A DNA stretch of 34,474 bases from CAZSLC01 sp964607675 (GCA_964607675.1 CAZSLC010000020.1:1-34474), one strand, 5' to 3'; counted from the stretch's first letter, positions 7,832 to 16,756 are shown. Translations and numbers: made by a program. The notes: generated from the letters alone by a model not told the origin.

Positions 7832-9040
7832 ATGGAGCAAAAACTGATAGATTTCATAATACAGAATGAAAATAGCGATATAAACAAGCTCATTCTGAGC
7901 CAATCCAAATATCCTGATATTGATGTTCTCTTTGCTGCAACAAATATCAAAGGGAGAGAAAAATCAAAATCTAAAATTCCCACTTGGCACAACAATCCAA
8001 ATATCGTTTACCCAAACACCCTTTCATTAGAACAGTGCAGTTCCGAGATCAGTGCTCAATATAAAACACGTTTTGTGACCACTGATGACACAATATGTGA
8101 TCTCACTGGTGGGCTTGGAGTTGATAGTTATTTCCTTTCGAAAAGGGTAAAACACTTGATTTATTATGAGCAAAATAGTGAGTTAGCCCAATGTGCCAAA
8201 ATTAATTTTGGAGCATTAGATGCATCAAACATAACAGTAAAGGAGCAAACTATAGATAACAACTTTATAGTTAATCAATTAAAAGATCAATTCGATCTCA
8301 TATATATAGACCCAGCCAGGAGGGGAAGCAGAGGGGAAAAAGTAGTATCAATAACCGATTGCGAACCCAACCTTTTAGTAATCAAAGATGCTCTATTTAA
8401 TATCACTGATAAAATTCTTGTAAAACTCTCCCCTATGGCAGATATCTCTTCAACCTTCAGACTACTTCCTGAATGTTGTGAAATACATATCGTTTCAGTA
8501 AATAATGAGTGTAAAGAGTTATTATTTCTACTTCAAAAAGGGAGTCACCTCAAGTATGAATATGTAACTCACTATACAATAAATCTTTATAGAGATAAAG
8601 AAGAATACTTTAACTTTACAATAGAGGATGAACGCTCTTCACATTCTCAATACTCAGAAATGATCAATGAAGATGATTACCTATATGTTCCAAACAAATC
8701 GATATTAAAAGGGGGGGGATTCAAATATGTTGGAATACACTACTCATTAACCAAATTAGCAATGCACACACATCTTTATATTTCTAATAAATTAAACAAA
8801 GAATTCCCTGGTAAAATTTATAAAGTAATAGAGATACTTGGAACCAATAAACTCGATATCAAGAAAATAGCCAAGAACTACCCACTGTGTAGTGTCTCGG
8901 CTATCAATATCCACGAGAGTTCCGACAATTTAAGAAAGAAACTCAGAGTAAAAGAGGGGGAAGATTATCATATATTTGGGACAAAACTTGAAAATGGTAA
9001 AACAAAATTAATCATCACCTCCCCTATTAAGTTACTTTGA
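7832..9040 (+). CDS. Class I SAM-dependent methyltransferase with THUMP-like C-terminal region
   Basis: A 402-residue protein with a Rossmann methyltransferase core: SAM-binding motif DLTGGLGVD (90-98), acidic motif YYE (111-113) ending the next strand, and YIDPARRG (158-165) in the catalytic-motif position. The C-terminal third (about 290-400, with ILKGGGFK and INIHESSDNLRKK) resembles the THUMP-like tail found in Bacteroidetes proteins of this type. Such fusions suggest RNA as substrate, but the target base is unknown. No signal peptide is seen. It overlaps convergent DPP IV by 9 bases at the 3' end. A run of eight G residues inside the gene (see separate entry) makes it prone to frameshift. 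The family call is solid; the substrate is not known. Confidence 0.8.
   Translation: MEQKLIDFIIQNENSDINKLILSQSKYPDIDVLFAATNIKGREKSKSKIPTWHNNPNIVYPNTLSLEQCSSEISAQYKTRFVTTDDTICDLTGGLGVDSYFLSKRVKHLIYYEQNSELAQCAKINFGALDASNITVKEQTIDNNFIVNQLKDQFDLIYIDPARRGSRGEKVVSITDCEPNLLVIKDALFNITDKILVKLSPMADISSTFRLLPECCEIHIVSVNNECKELLFLLQKGSHLKYEYVTHYTINLYRDKEEYFNFTIEDERSSHSQYSEMINEDDYLYVPNKSILKGGGFKYVGIHYSLTKLAMHTHLYISNKLNKEFPGKIYKVIEILGTNKLDIKKIAKNYPLCSVSAINIHESSDNLRKKLRVKEGEDYHIFGTKLENGKTKLIITSPIKLL
8711..8718 (+). repeat. G8 homopolymer inside the methyltransferase gene
   Basis: Eight consecutive G encode Gly294-Gly295 and part of Gly296. In this AT-rich sequence it is the longest G run noticed. Loss of one G brings a TAA about a dozen codons later, gain of one G a TAA about 25 codons later, so slippage would remove the C-terminal quarter. 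Confidence 0.9.
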
Positions 9041-11131
9041 AAATAGAATTTCTGGAGGTGTTGTATTTAGAAGATACTTATACCAGAAAACCATATCCTC
9101 CCTCCTTGAATGGGCTCCCTGATATCCTCTATATCCATGAAACCCGCCTGGGTATATCATCAACTCAAATATTTTATTCTCTTTTTGCAAAGCATCAATC
9201 AGTTGAAGGGTATTTTGAAAATGGACATTATCGTCAGAAGTGCCATGAGTAATGCGTAACATAGATGTACTGTCTCCCTGGTAATTTTTCACTTTATTGA
9301 TAACAGCACTATTTTTGTAGCCCTCAGGATTGTTCTGTGGAGTATTCATAAACCTTTCTGTATAATGAGAATCATATAAAATCCAATCATAGACTCCACC
9401 ACCAGCAATACCATACTTAAAATAATCATTAGCACAAAACAGAGCCATTGCAGTCATTGTCCCTCCAAATGAGAATCCAGTTATCCCAATTTTGTCTGAA
9501 TTTACAAAGGGAAGAGAGGTGAAATATTTAGCCCAAAGGACAAAGTCTGTTAATTCTACCTCACCAAGATTTTGATAAGCACAATTCATCCCCTTCTTAC
9601 CATTGTGACCAGCAGTACGGCAATCAATATTTGCAACAATGACCCCTTCATTTGCCCACCATTGATTGTAGGTGGTAGGAACAGACCATCTATCAAAAAC
9701 ACCTGGAGAATCTGGGCCACCATACACATTGAAAATCACAGGATATTTTTTGGTAGAATCGAGATCAATGGGATATGTCACAGATGCAGGCAAGACAAAA
9801 CCATCCTCTGTAGTGATCTTTACAATCTCCTTTTTAGCCAATTTATATTTCTCAAAATCTTCCCCCTTGGAATCCTCTATCACTTGATAAGATATCTTTT
9901 TTCCAATATTTGCAATAATAAGTTGAGAAGGGGTAGAGACATTAGATATTATAGCGACATATTTTTTTGAATCAGGCGAAATTCGTACAGAACTGAAAGA
10001 ACAATTTCCAAAGGAGATTCTTTCACTCTTTTTGTTTTTTAATGTCACCATAAACAGATCAGTACGTGTACAATCCTCATTTTGGGCAGTGTAGAACAAT
10101 AGACCTTTCTCTTGATCAAGTTTGACAATATTAATCCCCCAGTTGTCACCAGATGTTAACTTTTCACATTTAGAACCATCATAAGAGAGATAATATATTT
10201 GCTGCCACATCTCAAAATCACGCACCATATACATTCCTTGTTCAGTAAAAACAGCCTCTTCAACCCAGTTAATCCATGTTGGTTGAGTCTCTGAATATAT
10301 TTCTTTTTTCTTTCCACTTCTACAATCTATGGCATAAATCAACATATTGTTTTGCACACGTGGCATCCATGGAACAATAAAAGTTTCCGAATTTGACGAC
10401 CAAAATGGTATTCCGAAGTATTGGTCAGTTTTTTCATCAAAATCTCCCCACGCTATATTAATATCCGATGTAGAAAGATCTGCTATTCCAATTTTAACCT
10501 CAGGATTTATTGCCCCTGCTTTCGGATAACGGGTACGCGAAAGAGAACCCTCCTTCCCTTTAGCATCATAAATAGGAAACATAGGAACATTTGTGTTATC
10601 AAATCTGTAAAATGCAATTTTTTTACTATCAGGAGACCACCAAAAAGCCTTGTATCTTGAACCTCTTCCCAATATCTCTTCATAATAGACCCAAGAGGCA
10701 TAACCATTGAGAATCAATTCAGATCCATCATTGGTTATATTTATCACATCACCAGAAGCAAGATCTTTAACATAAAGATTATTATCTTTAGTATATGCTA
10801 CTTTAGTAAAATTGGGCGAAAAGGTGATATTTTTTGCCCCCTCAATAACCGGGAGAGTCTGTGTGAGTTTTTCTATTTTTGTATAAGGCACCAACTCTTT
10901 ACTCTTAACATTATAAAGCATCTTAGTATTGGTGTTATTTATCCTCTTAGACAATATAACATTCGAATTATCATCCCAATCAATTGGATATGAAATAGAT
11001 TTAACTATTGAATGGGGAAAATCCATCAACTGTTCTTGAGTAATACGGATTTGGTCCTCATTTCTATTTTGTCCGATGGCAATCGAATTCGTAATAAAAA
11101 TAAGAAGAAAAGTAGATAATAATTTATTCAT
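9032..11131 (-). CDS. Dipeptidyl peptidase IV (S9B serine peptidase), exported
   Basis: Removes N-terminal Xaa-Pro (or Xaa-Ala) dipeptides from peptides, in the periplasm or at the cell surface. Start chosen at 11131, which puts a clean signal peptide (MNKLLSTFLLIF...) at the N terminus; an in-frame ATG at 11155 would add 8 residues and overlap the upstream gene further. Numbered from 11131 (699 residues): a beta-propeller domain, the double Glu 151-152 in WVYYEE that anchors the substrate amino terminus in true DPP IV enzymes, then the alpha/beta hydrolase domain with Ser554 in GFSFGG, Asp in GTSDDNVHF and His665 in GFHGYRG. The triad is complete. The start codon overlaps the helicase stop region by 8 bases, implying translational coupling. 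Length is normal for bacterial DPP IV. Confidence 0.95.
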   Translation of the reverse strand: MNKLLSTFLLIFITNSIAIGQNRNEDQIRITQEQLMDFPHSIVKSISYPIDWDDNSNVILSKRINNTNTKMLYNVKSKELVPYTKIEKLTQTLPVIEGAKNITFSPNFTKVAYTKDNNLYVKDLASGDVINITNDGSELILNGYASWVYYEEILGRGSRYKAFWWSPDSKKIAFYRFDNTNVPMFPIYDAKGKEGSLSRTRYPKAGAINPEVKIGIADLSTSDINIAWGDFDEKTDQYFGIPFWSSNSETFIVPWMPRVQNNMLIYAIDCRSGKKKEIYSETQPTWINWVEEAVFTEQGMYMVRDFEMWQQIYYLSYDGSKCEKLTSGDNWGINIVKLDQEKGLLFYTAQNEDCTRTDLFMVTLKNKKSERISFGNCSFSSVRISPDSKKYVAIISNVSTPSQLIIANIGKKISYQVIEDSKGEDFEKYKLAKKEIVKITTEDGFVLPASVTYPIDLDSTKKYPVIFNVYGGPDSPGVFDRWSVPTTYNQWWANEGVIVANIDCRTAGHNGKKGMNCAYQNLGEVELTDFVLWAKYFTSLPFVNSDKIGITGFSFGGTMTAMALFCANDYFKYGIAGGGVYDWILYDSHYTERFMNTPQNNPEGYKNSAVINKVKNYQGDSTSMLRITHGTSDDNVHFQNTLQLIDALQKENKIFELMIYPGGFHGYRGYQGAHSRREDMVFWYKYLLNTTPPEILFSK

Positions 11132-12560
11132 AAAATCTTTTATTAAAGTTAACAAAATATAGTTTTTTTACAGCACGTGTAATGGCAGTATATAACCATT
11201 TTAAATCATTAATTGAAAGCTCATCTCCCCAAACAGAATTATCAACAAATACAGAACTCCATTGTCCTCCTTGTGATTTATGACATGTGATCGCTGATGC
11301 ATATTTTATCTGAAGAGCGTTGTAATACTTATCCTCCCTTACTGCACTATTCCTTTTTCTTTTTGTCTTAATATTGTCATAATCAGCATATACCCCTTCA
11401 TAAAGAGCCTTTTGTTGTTCAAATGAAAGTGATGCCGTTTCACTATTAAGCGTATCAAGGATAACCTTTGTTTTTATTTCAATATTGTTGTAATCAGGGA
11501 ATGAGAGAATTGCATCAGCAAAATGAAGTCCATATCTATCCTGATAATTTGATATTTTCATCAACTCTCCTACATCCCCATTTGCTATAAATTCAAGTTC
11601 ATGTTCCTGGCTTGTCGCATTAGTTTTTTCAAACTGATAACAATTTTTGACTACCATCAATTTATCCCCTTTCCCCAATTGTTCCTCTCGGTAAAGGACC
11701 ATACTTCTGATTCCTGCATTGTATTTATTTGCCCTTTTATTACTTCTACACAATACTACAGTGTCATCAATTCCATATTTGTCTATCGAATCATTCAAAG
11801 CATCAATAAGTTCACTACCACCTATTTTTTTAACATCTTCAAATTTTTCAAATTGCAACTTTGGGAAGGTCGATACATCCCCTTTTTCAATCGATTTTCT
11901 CAGAATAGTAGCATTGAATAATATTCCAGACTCCTCGGCCTGTCGTACAACACTTCTTAGCTCAAGATATTTAACATTTCCAAATCTCTTCATAAAATCA
12001 ACATCAAGGGCAGGACTTCTATCGCAAGATATTGGGGGCAATTGTGCATCATCTCCAATCAAGATCAATTTATTACCCTCTTTTTGGGATAGGTATTCAA
12101 ATAAATCTCCTAACAAATCACCTGAGCCGAAAATAGAACCTTGTGAGTCAGTAGAGATCAAAGAGGCCTCGTCAATTATAAAAAATGTATCACTATTATC
12201 ATTTTTATTAATGGTAAAAGAACCTACCCCGTTAGTCAAAGATTTTTGCCTATATATCTGTTTATGGATAGTATGTGTAGATTCGTGAGTATAATTAGAC
12301 AACACTTTAGCAGAGCGTCCTGTAGGAGCCATCAGAACAAAAGGAATAGAAAATGACTTCATGGTTTTTATAAATGCTGCAATAGCACTCGTCTTACCAG
12401 TTCCAGCATATCCATTAACAATCAACACATTATCAGAATCTTCATCATTGGCCTCAATTACAAACTTACTCAACGCCGTAAAAAGAGTATCTTGGCACTT
12501 AGTAGCTTGAAAAGGAAAATAGCTTAGTAATTTCGAATAGAAAAATCTTTCAACACTCAT
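11124..12560 (-). CDS. RecD-like superfamily 1 DNA helicase
   Basis: ATP-dependent helicase-like protein of 478 residues with SF1 motifs: Walker A GYAGTGKT (50-57), motif II DEAS (130-133), motif III GDDAQLPP (169-176), and C-terminal motifs TCHKSQGGQW and YTAITRA typical of the UvrD_C_2/RecD-type second domain. It is shorter than RecD2 and lacks its long N-terminal region, as do other stand-alone Bacteroidetes RecD-like helicases. Probably acts in DNA repair or recombination in the cytoplasm; no partner nuclease gene is nearby. It starts 5 bases after trkH and its 3' end overlaps the DPP IV start, so it sits in the middle of an operon of unrelated functions. Confidence 0.88.
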   Translation of the reverse strand: MSVERFFYSKLLSYFPFQATKCQDTLFTALSKFVIEANDEDSDNVLIVNGYAGTGKTSAIAAFIKTMKSFSIPFVLMAPTGRSAKVLSNYTHESTHTIHKQIYRQKSLTNGVGSFTINKNDNSDTFFIIDEASLISTDSQGSIFGSGDLLGDLFEYLSQKEGNKLILIGDDAQLPPISCDRSPALDVDFMKRFGNVKYLELRSVVRQAEESGILFNATILRKSIEKGDVSTFPKLQFEKFEDVKKIGGSELIDALNDSIDKYGIDDTVVLCRSNKRANKYNAGIRSMVLYREEQLGKGDKLMVVKNCYQFEKTNATSQEHELEFIANGDVGELMKISNYQDRYGLHFADAILSFPDYNNIEIKTKVILDTLNSETASLSFEQQKALYEGVYADYDNIKTKRKRNSAVREDKYYNALQIKYASAITCHKSQGGQWSSVFVDNSVWGDELSINDLKWLYTAITRAVKKLYFVNFNKRFYE

Positions 12561-12565
12561 GAAAC

Positions 12566-14011
12566 CTAATTTCTTTTGAATAGAACAAATATCATCAAAA
12601 GTGTATAGATTTCCAAACGTCCAAGCAACATTTCAATCACAAGGATAAATTTACCAAATGCGGGAAAATGGCCATAGTTTGATAATGAGCCAACACTCCC
12701 GAAACCAGGTCCCACATTACCAATTGAGGCAACAGAAGAGGTAAATGAGTCAATAAAATCTAAACCCAATGCAGAAAGAATGATTGTAACTAAAAAAGTA
12801 ATTCCTAAATATAGGGAGATATACAATGAAGCCATTGAGGGAACCTCTTTGTCAAGTGGATGCTCCCCTATTTTAATAGGAATGACAGCATTGGGATGAA
12901 GAAGCTTTTTTATTTGTACTTTTATAGATTGATAAAAAATCCATACTCTATCCGATTTGATACCCCCTGCAGTGGAGCCTGAACAGGCAGATTGTATAGA
13001 TAAATATATCAATATCACCATAGGAAATGATGCCCATAACGTAGTATCTGCTGTTGCCAAACCAGTAGTGGTACTGATTGAAATAACTTGGAAAAATGCC
13101 TGTCTTAGTGCCATCCCCCAAGTCTCAACATTGCCATTGCTCTTAATACTAATTGCTATCATCAAAGAAGTAGCCAATACAGTAAAAAGATAGAATCTAA
13201 TAATTGGCGATTTAAATATTTTAAATGTTCGAGAAGAAAAGGAGGAATATATCAATCCAAAATGTAAGCCAGATGCAAGCATAAACAACATGCACACAAG
13301 TTCGATAGGAAATGAATTAAAAGATAAAATAGAGTAGTTTTTTGTGCTAAATCCACCCGTCGAAACTATTGTAAATGCATGGTTGATAGCGTCGAATAAG
13401 TCCATTCCTGCAATCCATAAACAGATGGTAGATAAGAGAGTGATACCTAAATAGACATATGCAATAACCTTTACAGTATTACTTGCGACATATTTGTAGT
13501 TATCCCTTGAAAGAGATGAGATCTCCATTTTAGACATTCTCATTTTAAATGTACTCATTGTAGGGAGGACCAGCAACATAAAAATAACAATTCCAATACC
13601 ACCAATGAAATGGGTAGATGAACGCCAGAAAAGAAGACCTTTAGGGAGACCTTCTGGGTTAGACAAAATTGTTGAACCAGTAGTGGTATATCCAGAGACA
13701 GATTCAAACAATGCATTTATAAGTGTAAATTCCCCTCCCCACAATAGAAATGGTAACATTCCAAACAAGCAAGAGAGAACCCAGGAGAGGATGGTAATCG
13801 TAAAACCCTCCTTTAAGTTAACAGTCTCTGATTTGCGAACAAATATCAAAGGGAAATTACCAACTGCAAGTGTAATAAAGGCACTGATAAGAAGAGGAGA
13901 AAAAGAGGCATCAAAACCATAAATAATAGATACAAATACAGATATAAACATAAATATTGCATTAAAAAGTAATGCAATTCCCACATATCTTGATACTTGC
14001 TTTATATTCAT
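12566..14011 (-). CDS. trkH: TrkH-type potassium uptake transmembrane protein
   Basis: Inner-membrane K+ channel subunit of 481 residues. The four pore repeats each show a selectivity-filter segment: TTGST (110-114), STGGF (217-221), TTTGLA (314-319) and GNVGPGF (431-437); the gating-loop region GSTAGGIKSDR is at 345-355. All filter glycines are present and length is normal. TrkH usually needs the cytoplasmic NAD/ATP-binding subunit TrkA, often next door; here no trkA is visible. Instead its ATG overlaps by 4 bases the stop of a HAMP membrane protein, which suggests translational coupling and possibly a regulatory partnership. Confidence 0.94.
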   Translation of the reverse strand: MNIKQVSRYVGIALLFNAIFMFISVFVSIIYGFDASFSPLLISAFITLAVGNFPLIFVRKSETVNLKEGFTITILSWVLSCLFGMLPFLLWGGEFTLINALFESVSGYTTTGSTILSNPEGLPKGLLFWRSSTHFIGGIGIVIFMLLVLPTMSTFKMRMSKMEISSLSRDNYKYVASNTVKVIAYVYLGITLLSTICLWIAGMDLFDAINHAFTIVSTGGFSTKNYSILSFNSFPIELVCMLFMLASGLHFGLIYSSFSSRTFKIFKSPIIRFYLFTVLATSLMIAISIKSNGNVETWGMALRQAFFQVISISTTTGLATADTTLWASFPMVILIYLSIQSACSGSTAGGIKSDRVWIFYQSIKVQIKKLLHPNAVIPIKIGEHPLDKEVPSMASLYISLYLGITFLVTIILSALGLDFIDSFTSSVASIGNVGPGFGSVGSLSNYGHFPAFGKFILVIEMLLGRLEIYTLLMIFVLFKRN

Positions 14012-14799
14012 TTCTTCTTCAAAGCGATATTTTCATCAACAATATCTTTGATATTATCATTCAATTCTTGCAGTTGATCTCCCCCATAATCAAAAGTAAC
14101 ATTATATTCTTTGTCGATGTCTCTATAATTTTTGAGAGCTTTATTAATTCTAATTATTGGTTTTAGAATAAACAGATTAATAAAATAATTAAAAAGAATA
14201 ACTAATACTATCCCTACAGCAATAGCTATTATCCCAGGCATGATTGAACGATAAAAACTTTCATTAAGATTATCAAAATTACCTCCAACAGAAGATTGAG
14301 AAATAATATAATACTTTTGGATATATCCTCTTAGTTTTTCATATGTCAACTGCAATTTAGAAAAATACCATTCATTTTTTGATTGATAAGAATCAAACCA
14401 CACAGATTCTAACTCGTTTATTACTTGAATATAAGCAACATATGAATAATTGATTGAGTCAGCCAAAGCCCTCTCTTTATCGTTGGTATAGTTTTGTTGA
14501 AGTAGTTTTATTTGAGAGAGCACTTTCTCTGATGAGAAAGAGGGAATATGAGACAAGTTGTCATCCCTTAATTTTTCAAGGAGAATAGTATTTTCTTTAT
14601 CAACAAGGTTAAAAATTGCTGTCGAGGTTGATAAATTGGACATATTATTGGATAATAAGACAGATAATCTCTCACTCATTCTACCAAATTCAAAAAAAGC
14701 AATTACCCCCGATGTAAATAGCATCAATCCAATTACAACAAAGCCAAGGAGCACCTTGTTTCTAATCCCAAAATCTATCTGTTTTATCTTAAGTTTCAT
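14008..14799 (-). CDS. HAMP-domain membrane protein without output domain (sensor-like)
   Basis: A 263-residue protein built like the input half of a chemoreceptor or histidine kinase: cytoplasmic basic N terminus, membrane helix at about 16-38, a mostly helical periplasmic region of about 150 residues (39-186), a second membrane helix at about 187-211, and a HAMP-like segment at 212-260 (ILKPIIRINKAL, later GGDQLQELNDNI). It ends right after HAMP with IALKKK. No kinase, cyclase or methyl-accepting domain follows, and the next gene starts 4 bases before this one stops, so no output domain was lost by a simple frameshift here. The coupling to trkH suggests it senses a periplasmic or membrane signal for K+ uptake; this is inference. 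An intrinsic terminator sits just ahead of its start codon. Confidence 0.75.
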   Translation of the reverse strand: MKLKIKQIDFGIRNKVLLGFVVIGLMLFTSGVIAFFEFGRMSERLSVLLSNNMSNLSTSTAIFNLVDKENTILLEKLRDDNLSHIPSFSSEKVLSQIKLLQQNYTNDKERALADSINYSYVAYIQVINELESVWFDSYQSKNEWYFSKLQLTYEKLRGYIQKYYIISQSSVGGNFDNLNESFYRSIMPGIIAIAVGIVLVILFNYFINLFILKPIIRINKALKNYRDIDKEYNVTFDYGGDQLQELNDNIKDIVDENIALKKK

Positions 14800-14806
14800 A
14801 TTATAT

Positions 14807-14834
14807 AAAAAGGGAGCGCAATATAACGCTCCCT
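14807..14834 (-). terminator. Intrinsic terminator downstream of gapA
   Basis: On the minus strand AGGGAGCG and CGCTCCCT pair perfectly (8 base pairs, arms at 14827-14834 and 14811-14818, 8-base loop), followed by a T5 run and TATATAA. It is the only strong rho-independent terminator noticed in the window. It ends 7 bases before the start codon of the HAMP protein gene, so that operon would rely on read-through or an unseen promoter. Confidence 0.88.
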
Positions 14835-14855
14835 GAATAACTCATTCAAATTATA

Positions 14856-15866
14856 TTATTTATTATTAACAGAGCTCATGTACTTAAGCATCTCAAGCAC
14901 TTTGTTAGAATAACCCCACTCATTATCATACCATGCAACCACCTTAACAAAGTTAGGGTTGAGCTGAATACCTGCCTTTGCATCGAAAATAGATGTATGA
15001 GGATCGGATAAGAAATCTGATGACACTACATCGTCTTCAACATATTCGAGAATACCTTTAAGTTCATCTTCAGAGGCTTTTCTCATTGCATTTTTGATAT
15101 CATCATAAGTACAAGCTTTTTCAAGACGTACTGTAAGGTCAACAACAGAAACGTCAATAGTAGGGACTCTAAATGACATTCCAGTAAGCTTACCATTCAT
15201 TTCTGGAATAACTTTACCTACAGCTTTTGCTGCACCAGTAGATGAAGGAATAATATTTGCTCCTGCAGCTCTACCTCCTCTCCAATCTTTCATTGATGGG
15301 CCGTCAACTGTCTTTTGAGTTGCAGTAGTTGCGTGAACAGTGGTCATAAGCCCTTCGACAACACCGAAGTTATCATTTAAGATTTTAACAACAGGTGCTA
15401 AACAGTTAGTAGTGCAAGACGCATTAGAAACAATCTTTTCACCATTATACTTTTTGTTGTTAACCCCATAAACAAACATAGGAGTATCATCTTTTGAAGG
15501 TGCTGACATAATAACATATTTGGCACCTGCATCTATATGCGCCTGAGCTTTTTCCTTGGTAAGAAAAAGGCCAGTTGATTCAACAACATATTCTGCTCCC
15601 ACTTCGTTCCATTTTAGATCAGCAGGATTCTTTTCAGCAGTTACTCTAATTTCATTTCCATTAACAACAAGTTTACCATCTTTAATATCGACAGTACCAT
15701 TAAAACGACCATGAGCAGAATCATAGCGAAGCATATATGCCATATACTCAACATCTATCAAATCGTTAATCCCAACAACTTGGATATCATTCCTCTCTTG
15801 TGCTGCTCTGAAGACCAAGCGGCCAATACGGCCGAAACCATTTATACCAACTTTTACTTTACTCAT
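14856..15866 (-). CDS. gapA: Glyceraldehyde-3-phosphate dehydrogenase, type I
   Basis: Glycolytic/gluconeogenic enzyme: glyceraldehyde 3-phosphate plus NAD+ and phosphate gives 1,3-bisphosphoglycerate. The 336-residue product has the Rossmann motif INGFGRIGR (8-16), Asp35 in GINDL indicating NAD preference, the active-site SNASCTTNC with Cys151, His178 in TTVHATT, and the C-terminal WYDNEWGYS motif. Length is standard. It has its own promoter box upstream and a strong terminator downstream, so it is probably mainly monocistronic, as expected of a highly expressed gene. It is divergent from surE. Confidence 0.97.
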   Translation of the reverse strand: MSKVKVGINGFGRIGRLVFRAAQERNDIQVVGINDLIDVEYMAYMLRYDSAHGRFNGTVDIKDGKLVVNGNEIRVTAEKNPADLKWNEVGAEYVVESTGLFLTKEKAQAHIDAGAKYVIMSAPSKDDTPMFVYGVNNKKYNGEKIVSNASCTTNCLAPVVKILNDNFGVVEGLMTTVHATTATQKTVDGPSMKDWRGGRAAGANIIPSSTGAAKAVGKVIPEMNGKLTGMSFRVPTIDVSVVDLTVRLEKACTYDDIKNAMRKASEDELKGILEYVEDDVVSSDFLSDPHTSIFDAKAGIQLNPNFVKVVAWYDNEWGYSNKVLEMLKYMSSVNNK

Positions 15867-15913
15867 TGTTTTATAATTTTATTATTATACATTAAATCAT
15901 TCTTATCAGTGTG

Positions 15914-15921
15914 CAAAAGTA
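15914..15921 (-). promoter_or_regulatory. Promoter -7 box (TACTTTTG) for gapA
   Basis: The minus strand reads TACTTTTGCAC, a full TAnnTTTG match followed by CAC, 47 bases before the gapA ATG. No clear -33 TTTG was seen. With the surE box it forms a 7-base inverted repeat, GTGCAAA (15911-15917) and TTTGCAC (15947-15953), the two promoters reading away from each other. Confidence 0.65.
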
Positions 15922-15942
15922 TAAAAAATAGTATAAATAACC

Positions 15943-15950
15943 TATCTTTG
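15943..15950 (+). promoter_or_regulatory. Promoter -7 box (TATCTTTG) for surE-lpxB-dapF
   Basis: TATCTTTGCAC matches TAnnTTTG and lies 20 bases before the surE ATG. It is the plus-strand partner of the gapA box in a 104-base divergent gap. A purine-rich AAGGAAAAAG stands right before the ATG. Confidence 0.65.
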
Positions 15951-15970
15951 CACATATTTTAAGGAAAAAG

Positions 15971-16756
15971 ATGAAAGAATTAGAGATACTAATTACAAAC
16001 GATGATAGTATAAATGCAAAAGGGGTTATTTTTTTAGCAAATGTTATGAGCCACTACGGCAATGTATCAGTAGTTGCTCCATCTGAAGTTCAATCAGGCA
16101 AGTCTGCCTCTCTCTCATTAGGTAAAGAGTTATATTTAAGAGAGATCGAAAGTGGGGAACACCCCTATAAACTATATTCATTTAATGGAACTCCTGTTGA
16201 TTGTGTCAAAATAGCCATAAACCAAATTTATAATTGCATCCCTCCAGATTTGCTTGTTTCAGGGATAAATCACGGATCCAATGCATCTGTTGCTTCAATA
16301 TACTCTGGCACATTGGGTGCGGCTGCAGAAGGGACTATTTACTCCATCCCTTCAATCGGCTTTTCAATAGATACACACAGTCCTGATCCAGACTTTTCTG
16401 GGGCAGAAATATACATAAAACGCATTGTTGATCAATTTTTAAAAGCCCCTGCCAATAAAGATGTCTATCTAAATGTGAATTTCCCCGACATCCCATTTGA
16501 GGAGATCAAAGGGATAAAAATGGCACACCGAGGAATGGGTAGATGGGTAAAAGAGTTTGAAACCAAAAATGATGAAAGTGGCAATGAGTGTTTTTGTATG
16601 ATAGGTTCATTTCAAAATCTTGATGATGGAAAGGGAGACCATATTTTATTAGAACAAGGGTTTGTAACTATAGTGCCCCATAAAATAGACAATACTGATT
16701 ATCAAGAGATAGAGCGACTTAACAATACTTGGAACATCTTAAACAATAAGAAATGA
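15971..16756 (+). CDS. surE: 5'/3'-nucleotidase SurE
   Basis: Metal-dependent nucleoside monophosphate phosphatase, 261 residues. The N-terminal metal motif ITNDDSINAKG (8-18) carries the two catalytic Asp residues 11 and 12; the usual Gly after them is Ser here, a small departure from the common NDDG. The second conserved block SGINHGSN and the following YSGTLGAAAEG are intact. It is the first gene of surE-lpxB-dapF, overlapping lpxB by 4 bases; surE next to lpxB is a common Bacteroidetes arrangement. Stress-survival roles known in E. coli cannot be inferred here. Confidence 0.95.
   Translation: MKELEILITNDDSINAKGVIFLANVMSHYGNVSVVAPSEVQSGKSASLSLGKELYLREIESGEHPYKLYSFNGTPVDCVKIAINQIYNCIPPDLLVSGINHGSNASVASIYSGTLGAAAEGTIYSIPSIGFSIDTHSPDPDFSGAEIYIKRIVDQFLKAPANKDVYLNVNFPDIPFEEIKGIKMAHRGMGRWVKEFETKNDESGNECFCMIGSFQNLDDGKGDHILLEQGFVTIVPHKIDNTDYQEIERLNNTWNILNNKK

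Noticed and set aside
9572..9970. Open frame of 132 codons on the plus strand
   Set aside because: Shadow of the DPP IV gene, which has a complete active site and signal peptide.
11719..12288. Open frame of 189 codons on the plus strand
   Set aside because: It lies wholly antisense to the RecD-like helicase, whose motifs are intact, and its translation resembles no family.
14948..14955. TAACTTTG box on the minus strand inside gapA
   Set aside because: Such a six-base match is expected by chance several times in 34 kb of AT-rich DNA, and it would still lie upstream of the terminator.
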